32,693 nt of DNA, from the NCBI GenBank assembly GCA_016098155.1, contig JAAAJB010000404.1, positions 1 through 32,693 of the forward strand, in the 5' to 3' direction. Under the pieces are notes generated by a model, which was given only the letters and a program-made list of their open reading frames with translations, was not told where the DNA came from and searched no databases. The position numbers and the translations under genes were made by a program. This DNA comes from Actinomortierella ambigua. Its lineage: Eukaryota > Mortierellomycota > Mortierellomycetes > Mortierellales > Mortierellaceae. Positions 26,714 through 32,693 of the stretch are shown one piece after another. Positions within the stretch are counted from its first letter, which is position 1, and every line of letters begins with the position of its first letter.

Positions 26714-27657
26714 ATGACTCAGACCACGTTCGAAGAGGAGTTCTCGCCAGGAGCACCTAAGAAACGAGGTCGTCCACCCAAGGCTGGTACTCCTTCCAAG
26801 AAGAAATCACTATCAGCATCACCTTGCACTTCGCTTTTTCCTCGCATCATTGGCAAGAAGTACACCATAGCACAACTGAAGGAGAGGAATGCTGCTTGGG
26901 ACAAACGATACAAAGATCTTCTGACGTGTGCGAGAGCCGACGATTTCAACGCGGCTTTGGTGCTCCCCGAGTTCAAAGAGTATGAGCTTCTGATGGTCAA
27001 GAGCTGCCAACCAGTACACGTCAAGGTTGAGCTCCTTGACATCTATCACTACCTGAAGAAGCGTCAGAGGCACATACAGACGAAAGTCACATACCAGTCG
27101 TTCGGACCCATGATTGGTGTCTCCTTGCCGAAGCAGACTTTCAGCAACTGGATCAGAAATGAAGGCGCTTACAGGAATGCTGCCTTATCCGTGTCAAAGG
27201 ACGCTCGCTACATCGTGAAAAAAAAAGCACGCGAAGCTTGATGCAGTTCTCGAACACTGAATAAAAGAACAGCGAGCATTGTGCCCGCCTCTGCCAAGAT
27301 GATCCGGACTCCGGCTGATGTCACATACACTATTCTTCAGGATTGGTTTAGATGACGACAGCGATGTCAGCACTATCCTCATCTTGATTTGATGGATTCA
27401 AGCGACGTCGTCAGGTGAGGTACTGCCAGTTCCGGGGTGAGGCAAACTCGGTCGATTTGGAGGCCATTGAACCAGAGGTGATTGAGATTCGTCGGGTCTG
27501 CTCTCACTTCCACCCTGATGACATCTACAATTGCGACGAAACTGGCCTTTACCTGAAGGAGTTGAATTCAAAGTCGTACACCGTCAAAGGCCCCCAAATG
27601 GCATCGAGGAGGAGGGCCACCCGCGGCGTTGATTGCCATCGCGTAGTCTCGAGATAC
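26714..27657 (+). pseudogene. Broken Tigger/pogo-type transposase
   Basis: From the ATG at 26714 the frame reads an AT-hook (KKRGRPPK), then a helix-turn-helix-like region (LPKQTFSNWIRNE), and stops at 27239-27241 just after an A10 run, suggesting a frameshift there. Family-like sequence continues in other frames: KLDAVLEH followed by an in-frame TGA, then IVPASAKM...ILQDWFR in another frame. From about 27392 to 27657 a third frame contains DIYNCDETGLYLKEL, the first catalytic Asp region of DDE_1 transposases. The remaining catalytic residues are absent, so the element cannot move itself. Confidence 0.75.
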
Positions 27658-27673
27658 TTTTTTTTTTTTTTTT

Positions 27674-27771
27674 GGAAAACGCAACGGCTCGTCATGTGAC
27701 TTAAATTTCCTCTCAAAAAACTGATTTTGGTATTGGGACAGTTTACTGATGATTTTGTCCCAATAAAAAAA
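27674..27771 (-). repeat. Right terminal inverted repeat of the Tigger-like element
   Basis: Inverted copy of 26572-26669. Of the five mismatches seen by eye, four are transitions with C or G in the left copy and T or A in the right (compared in the same orientation). Confidence 0.9.
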
Positions 27772-27787
27772 AATTTTTTGTACCTGA

Positions 27788-28830
27788 TATGCTGAGAGTG
27801 AAAGTTTTAAATTTGTGTGGGATACCCTCCCACACACCACCTTAAACATAGCATGGTCTCTGCACAAGAATGACGATGATGCGTCGAGTATGGGGCCCCC
27901 CTCCGGAATCAGATCGATGAGAGGAGCTTGAAACAATCCTACATATTCCTGCATTTATGAGCTGGTGTTCTCATAGCGTGCAAACGCTCGGGAGAAAGGC
28001 GGGTGTGCCTTCTTGTAGAAAAGCTGGTGTGGTCCTGCAATGGCTATGGCGACTGCGGCATGTGCGCCCCCTGTGCTTTTTGCAGCAGCCGCTCTTGACA
28101 GACACGCAATCTGGGTTCGCACGCCTGACCGCTCCGTGCGAGCCTCAACAAGCCCCTCGTCTACCCGTTGATCATCCGACGGTGCCCGTGCTAGACAGAG
28201 CAAGCAGAAGATACAGGTCGTTGATGTCTGGCACTCGTCCGTCGTGCCGGTGGTGAAAATATCGGATGTGCTGAGCTCGCATCTTGCCACTACCTCGACG
28301 TACATGTCCTTTAGTGCCGCTACGGACGCCGGTGCCTAACTCGCTAACCAAGAGAATAGGCTGCACTGCATGTCGCTTGCCAGGGCATTCCCTGAAATAA
28401 TGAGAAAGTTTGTATTTAAGAGCGAGATTTTACCCAATGATTTGGCAATGGTATTGTAGGGGTAAGGACTATTGTTCAAGGCGGAGTATCTGAATGACTG
28501 AATGAAGCGAGCAATAACAGTCATCCTATGAGCGCCGGGAGCAATAAGTGCCCTGCTTGTTCCTACAGCTTCAGAGACATAGTCATTCCAGTCGATCGTG
28601 TGTCCGTGGAGTTGCAGATGGGAAATCCAAGTCGCGCGCTACCTGCGATGGCGTCGTAGACAGGGTAGGTAAGGTGCAAATCCCCAGACGTGTAAACGGA
28701 GGAAGCGTGAGGACAAGGATGAGCTTTCATTGGAGTGTGATCGACTCATCCAATTAGCGCGGAGATGTTAGCCAATCGCACCCAAATTGGCACCACCCAA
28801 CCCCCTCTGCTGAAAACCAGAGTTATTCGC
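27788..28830. other. Spacer with one unrecognised open frame
   Basis: No gene is confidently supported. An open frame on the minus strand (28638-28336, about 100 codons) has fairly ordinary composition (IDWNDYVSEA ... TVIARFIQSF ... LFSWLAS) but matches no family I recognise. Its 5' limit is a stop, or possibly an intron acceptor at about 28645. Frames at 27957-28305 overlap on both strands and are not convincing. Given its neighbours, a decayed transposon fragment is the most likely explanation (inference). Confidence 0.4.
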
Positions 28831-29065
28831 TCTTTTTTTTTTTTTTTTTTTACATACATGGTGCAACAAATGAAAAGAAATGAAGGAAGAAACGCTCAGG
28901 AAAGTAAATGGCTCTCTAGGCTTTCATAAACATGCCCGTATTGGCGTCACCAGCAACTACTCCATCATCACCAGCCGCCACTGATGGCAAACAAGCAAGA
29001 CACACGGAGACAAAATACACCCATGCATACTCTTTTCGATAGGAGCGAAACATCAGTTTTAATCG
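28831..29065 (-). mobile_element. 5'-truncated LINE 3' end with poly(A) tail
   Basis: Read on the minus strand, a segment beginning TTAAAACT...GTTTC and including ATGCATGGGT and CAGTGGCGG.TGG.GATGATGGA aligns with the sequence just after the LINE-like stop codon at 30.85 kb in this window. It ends in a run of about 20 A (T run on plus, about 28831-28851), as expected for a retrotransposed 3' end. The 5' boundary near 29065 is where similarity is lost. Confidence 0.6.
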
Positions 29066-29201
29066 TGCTTTTCGTGTGACGGATGTGCGAGATTGAACTA
29101 GGGCTGGTTTGTTGGTAATCGGTGGAACTATGGTGGTCCTGACCCTGTGATAAAAGGCTTGAGTCTTAATAATCTTCGACTCTGACTACATATCATATGG
29201 T

Positions 29202-29534
29202 TCACCAACATTTAAAGGACATCATCGTGAAATGTGAATAGACCGCCATATCATCCGACATAAGTTCGAGGTAGTCGATCTCGTAATCATCCCTCATCGT
29301 ATCTTGATCTGTAGTGCAATTGTCCCTCTGATAGAGGAAGCAAACGTCACTGTCGTGGTTGGCTGCTGCGACCGTGAGAGGTTTAGCGAGTTTCTGGCAA
29401 CGGGTGAGATATTCGAGCGTGTGTGTGACGCCCTCGGGATCCGTGGCATTGAGAGTGACACCGTGAGCGAGCGTACTCAAGAAGGCAGTCGTGGTGATGG
29501 CAGCAATGGCGAGGAGGGTCAAGCAGCGTGTCAT
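29202..29534 (-). CDS. Small secreted protein with four cysteines, unknown function
   Basis: A single-exon frame of 110 aa. The start was chosen because a clear signal peptide follows it (MTRCL, then an Ala/Ile/Thr/Leu-rich core, cleavage near LAHG at about residue 25). The mature part is about 85 residues and acidic, with four cysteines (TRC, DVC, DNC and the penultimate KCW), enough for two disulfides, and one or two N-glycosylation sequons (NAT, NCT). A TATAAAA lies about 200 bp upstream. I recognise no family; size, secretion and location between transposon relics fit a lineage-specific secreted or effector-like protein (inference). Confidence 0.65.
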   Translation of the reverse strand: MTRCLTLLAIAAITTTAFLSTLAHGVTLNATDPEGVTHTLEYLTRCQKLAKPLTVAAANHDSDVCFLYQRDNCTTDQDTMRDDYEIDYLELMSDDMAVYSHFTMMSFKCW

Positions 29535-29731
29535 TTTGGGAACTTTTACTAATGAAAGTGAGTGTGCGTTTGAGGATAAGGTGAGCCACAAGAAAGGATG
29601 AAAGACATCGATTGCAAGGCCAATGTTACTCGACTTATTGAACTTACTGATGAAGGGTCTTCAGATGGAGGGTTTTGTGTGAGGTGCAGTTGGGGATTTT
29701 GATAGAGGACAAGATCTGTGAGTCTTGGTGG

Positions 29732-29738
29732 TTTTATA
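29732..29738 (-). promoter_or_regulatory. TATA box of the small secreted protein gene
   Basis: TATAAAA on the minus strand about 200 bp upstream of the ATG at 29534, implying a leader of about 160-170 nt. Confidence 0.5.
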
Positions 29739-29739
29739 C

Positions 29740-30700
29740 GAAAGGAAGCCGATAAGAGAGGGACTAGGTGAAAGGAGATTGGGCTTAGTTACCCAACCCA
29801 TCTCAACGAAGTTCGGTGCAGGGGGTTGAGCAAGTGTAGCCTAAGAGGTTATGGAGTAGTACGTACCTGTTAGAAAGGTAAGAGAATCGGAATGAAACAA
29901 CAATTTGTGACTTCACGTAGATGTACTGCTTTTTCAAGAATGGAGCGCTCTAACACTAAGGACACGAATATTTACACGAACCTCGTAGACAGCTTCTTCT
30001 GGCTGCTTCTACCTCGCATGTTGTAGTCTAGACTATCTGCACAAATGTAGGTGTAAAGGAGAAATGTAAAAAATGAGACCCAATTGTACCTGCTTCAGAT
30101 GTACAAGGTTGGACGTTCAAACTTTGGATTGTACCTAAATGAAACAACCTTGTACCCTAGAGTTAGGATGCAGAAACCTTGCAGGCAAATGACCCTTTGC
30201 CTCCAGCATTTTTTTCTCCCTCGCTTTCTCGACATCAACCTCGTCTGCTGCCATGTCCGTGGCATTTTCTTTTTCAATTCTATCAACGTGAACGCGCTCT
30301 TGTCCTCGGCCGATATACGTGAACAAAGATACCTCTTGTTTGCTTACCTATGCATGGACGCACATATATTGACACACGTCTATAAAGAGTACCTTGGTCC
30401 ATCTCACATGGCCTACCGACGGCAGTGGGTAGCGCCTGCTGCGCCCGCCTCTGGATTGACTTGGGTGCGGATGGTGGTTTAGAGCTGCCTTCACTTGCGA
30501 GTCCATTGGTGGATTCAGCAGCTTATCGGCTGTGTGTGGTTCATGTTCAAACACAATTCCCCATCGATCTGACTTTCTATCGCTTAAGCTACCTCATTCG
30601 AACATATAGCATTCAGGCGGTGGAGGGTGGTGGGGTGGGGCTCGAGGACGCACACTGCGCAACACGAAGTTCGCATAAAGAATATTAAAACAATATACCA
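29740..30700. other. Spacer without a supported gene
   Basis: Open frames at 30084-30482 (+) and 30135-30326 (-) overlap each other and show no domain. The notable structure is the perfect 11-bp inverted repeat at 30101-30155 listed separately. Confidence 0.5.
30101..30155. repeat. Perfect 11-bp inverted repeat
   Basis: GTACAAGGTTG at 30101-30111 and CAACCTTGTAC at 30145-30155, with a 33-nt spacer. It could be the terminal repeats of a very small element or a hairpin; no target duplication was identified. Confidence 0.5.
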
Positions 30701-30744
30701 AAAAAAAAGAAGGGGTGGAATGCCTGATGAGCGCATTCACAGGC

Positions 30745-31624
30745 CTTTCCATCATCGCCAACCGCCACTGCCGTGAAACGAGAAACACACATACATACAC
30801 ACATATTCTCTTAGATTGAAACCCATGCATTAATAATGAAAGAAACGTAGTTTTAAAGTAGACTCGAAACCAGCCCAAAATTCGTTGTGCAAAACACGAT
30901 GAATATTTCACCGTGTTTTGGGATAAGATCTGCCAGGGAGCACAAGCCATCGTCATTCCAGTCTATCTTGGTTGTTGTGTCTTGGAGGTATTCGACCCAT
31001 GCCTGATGTTTGGTGGGGCACAATAAAAATATATGAGTTCTGTCTTTGTGACCACTGTCGCATATCCTACAGTCAGTAGAACTGTCTTGCTCCCATCAGT
31101 GTCAGATCTCGTTGGTGGCAACTACTCCATGGAAGTATCTCCACCAGATTGTGCGAGCGTGGTGCGGGATTTTTAGCCCCCATAATGTCGTCTATTGGGT
31201 AGAGCTGCCTTGTTTTTTTCCTCGGGGAGTGGAGCTTGTAGGAAGAGCCTGAGTTGTGTGGACGAAGCATTTTCCAGTGTTGGTGGCTCCTTTAGTTTGC
31301 TCGTATCTCTTGAGTGGACTAGTTGGCTAGTAAGGGTCCTGTGGGCAGTTTCATCTCCAGCTACCAATGGCGGGGTTGTCATGCTCAGCAGCAGTCGGCG
31401 GTCAATGTGTCTCATGCTACTTTGGAGGTCTTTCCAGAACACATTGATTTGCCTCTCTTCATGACGTGGTTGTAGTAGCTTTGCTCTTTCTTTGTACTTG
31501 AAAATTTCTCCCGTCCTAGGGTAAGAAGGGTGCCGAAAGAGTCGCCGCTGACTAGAGCCACCATTCTACTGGAGTGACCACAAACTTCAAGTTTGACACC
31601 ACAGCAAGCAGTAAGCGCACACAT
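30745..31624 (-). pseudogene. Relic of a LINE-type retrotransposon, reverse transcriptase C-terminal part
   Basis: Read on the minus strand, frames joined across several shifts and stops give a region with KERAKLLQPRH, then FWKDLQSSMRHIDRRLLLS, LRLFLQAPLPEEK, LKIPHHARTIWWRYFHGVV, and a zinc-knuckle-like CRICDSGHKDRTHIFLLC. This is the layout of the zf-RVT region at the C-terminus of fungal non-LTR retrotransposon ORF2. The frame ends at a stop near 30852 and is followed by the 3' untranslated segment also found at 28.9-29.07 kb. Stops (for example two in ATNEI*H*WEQ) and frameshifts show it is dead. The reverse transcriptase core and ORF1 are missing, so it is 5'-truncated. Confidence 0.7.
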
Positions 31625-32117
31625 ACCACATCGTATACCCCTTAGAACCTAACACAAAGTTGGTGTTGACTGCTAATTTGACTACAATTATGCGCACCAG
31701 CACAATGCATGATTCCCCTCCACTAAAAAAAAAAACAACACAAAAAAAAAACAAGAACTCCCCCACCCCCCCTGAGTACTCCTTTGTGTGTCCCCTCTCC
31801 CACTCCACTGCGCGCTGGTAAAGATACTACCCTCCACTGCAACCCACTGCTTTCCCCTCCACTGTTCCCCGCATAGCCCATAATCGTCGTGCACTGAACT
31901 AACAGCCTTCCTCTGTCCCGTCGTGTTTTCCTACTTTGTATCGGCATTTCTCCTTTGAATCTCACTCAACTTCTAAATCGAGGCTCATCTCCTTCACCTC
32001 GGATTATTTCAACTGGCGTATCCCTAATTAATCTCGATCCTCTAGCCAGGCGCACGGGCCAGCAAGCAAATTTCAGAAACACTGATTGGCATGGAGGCTC
32101 TCTGCAGATTATTTTTT
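31625..32117. other. Spacer, A-rich and low complexity
   Basis: No gene seen. Contains two A-rich runs (31726-31736 and 31743-31752) separated by CAACAC, then C-rich sequence. The left end may still belong to the LINE relic. Confidence 0.5.
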
Positions 32118-32448
32118 TTAACTGAGGTTCGACCAGTTGGTAAAGTTCAATTTATTATTGAAGGCGCCATCATCTGCAGAAGACAGAATATTGACTCTTC
32201 TACAATTCCTGGCAGTGCAGTCCCGCAGGGGCTGGGCAATCTTGCGAAAGGAATTTGAGGAGATCCATGCCGCTTGACAGGCATCCAATGGCCCACATGC
32301 TTGAACAATCGATCTACTCCTAGTCGCAGCAGCTGTTGTCGTCGGCGTTGCAGCAGATGCTGTCTCCTTCGTTGCGGCTGTCGAGGATTGGGGTTGCAAC
32401 CGTGAGGTTCAGGATGACAACGAGAATAATCAAGAGTTGGAGCTTCAT
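32118..32448 (-). pseudogene. Cysteine-rich secreted peptide gene split between two frames
   Basis: From the ATG at 32448-32446 one frame gives a signal peptide (MKLQLLIILV..., cleavage about 19) and a short tail ending ICCNADDNSCCD before TAG at 32322-32320. Shifting by one base at that TAG, the next frame continues with QACGPLDACQAAW, LRDCTARNC and stops at 32120-32118. The combined layout, signal peptide plus eight cysteines in CC..CC..C..C..C..C, looks like one small secreted protein interrupted by a single-base change. It could equally be a real 42-aa peptide with a coincidental downstream frame, a sequencing error or a translational frameshift. No intron with good splice sites joins the two. 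Confidence 0.45.
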
Positions 32449-32606
32449 GTTTGAACTGAGTAAGTTGTATGGAGTGGAAAATAGAGATAGGTCGAAAGGT
32501 GGAGAAAGATTGAAGAGAAGTTGACAGGGGGGAAGATGTGGATTTAAGAGAAATGGAGGTGTGGGAACTGCAAGTGGAGAGCAGAGAAGGACCAAACGAG
32601 GGGCAT

Positions 32607-32641
32607 AAAAGCAGTAGGCAGGAAGAAAAAGCAGTAGGCAG
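32607..32641. repeat. Short direct repeat, two copies
   Basis: AAAAGCAGTAGGCAG at 32607-32621 recurs at 32627-32641, in the region upstream of the cysteine-rich peptide frame. Confidence 0.8.
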
Positions 32642-32693
32642 TATATTACAACATGTGAGACAACTGCAAGGTTGTCATACCTATGAACTTTCT

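Larger units (their letters stand above)
26560..27787 (+). mobile_element. Tigger/pogo-like DNA transposon, internally deleted and degenerate
   Basis: Two inverted copies of a roughly 98-bp sequence bound about 1 kb of sequence carrying a broken transposase frame. The transposase has an AT-hook N-terminus and the DETG motif of DDE_1 (Tigger/pogo/CENP-B related) enzymes. The C-terminal catalytic half is missing: coding sequence stops at a T15 run at 27659-27673 that abuts the right repeat. The outer ends resemble each other more weakly (CAGTTTCGGACA on the left, CATATCAGGTACA on the right when complemented). A TA target duplication is not clear, so the exact ends are uncertain. The element lies 250 bp past the vigilin-like gene. 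Confidence 0.8.

Noticed and set aside
30084..30482. 132-codon plus-strand frame
   Set aside because: Overlaps open frames on the minus strand, spans an inverted repeat and shows no domain.

Overview
The window is nuclear DNA of a filamentous fungus. Six spliced protein genes have short GT-AG introns (mostly 70-225 nt) and encode fungal-type products: a proteinase K-like secreted protease, a ZIP metal transporter, a mitochondrial uL5 and an Scp160/vigilin. The combination of a retained DHX35-type helicase, a kelch-repeat protein with one membrane span and long pyrimidine-rich intergenic tracts suggests an early-diverging lineage, most likely Mortierellomycota. That placement is inference from gene style; no rRNA or other marker lies in the window.

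Layout: 1-3201 has no supportable gene but holds a run of hairpins. 3202-4630 (-) is a subtilisin-like protease (3 exons, 388 aa). 4631-9236 is promoter plus a 4.4-kb gene-poor stretch rich in simple repeats. 9237-11184 (-) is a secreted/type I membrane kelch protein (5 exons, 535 aa). 11952-14143 (-) is a zinc/iron ZIP transporter with two histidine-rich regions (2 exons, 485 aa); its promoter carries a TATA box and three zinc-response-element-like sites. 14842-18052 (-) is a DEAH helicase of the DHX35 type (8 exons, 736 aa). It is divergent from 19138-20159 (+), mitochondrial ribosomal protein uL5 (2 exons, 304 aa). 21589-26309 (+) is a 1346-aa multi-KH protein of the vigilin/Scp160 family (3 exons). 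All exon joins were read by eye; every one keeps frame and each joined length is an exact number of codons.

From about 26.5 kb the character changes. There is an internally deleted Tigger/pogo-like DNA transposon with roughly 98-bp inverted repeats, two relics of one LINE family (one only a 3' end with a poly(A) tail, the other with the RT C-terminal zinc-knuckle region), a small 4-cysteine secreted protein between them, and at the right edge a signal-peptide ORF whose cysteine-rich continuation lies in another frame.

The left 26 kb is thus mostly conserved cell functions (secretion/proteolysis, metal uptake, RNA processing, mitochondrial translation, mRNA binding) separated by long spacers. 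The right 6 kb looks like a transposon-rich, fast-evolving compartment with small secreted proteins. The strongest new leads are the ZIP promoter site cluster, the long-TIR Tigger-like element, the frame-split secreted peptide and the hairpin cluster at 1.3-1.55 kb.
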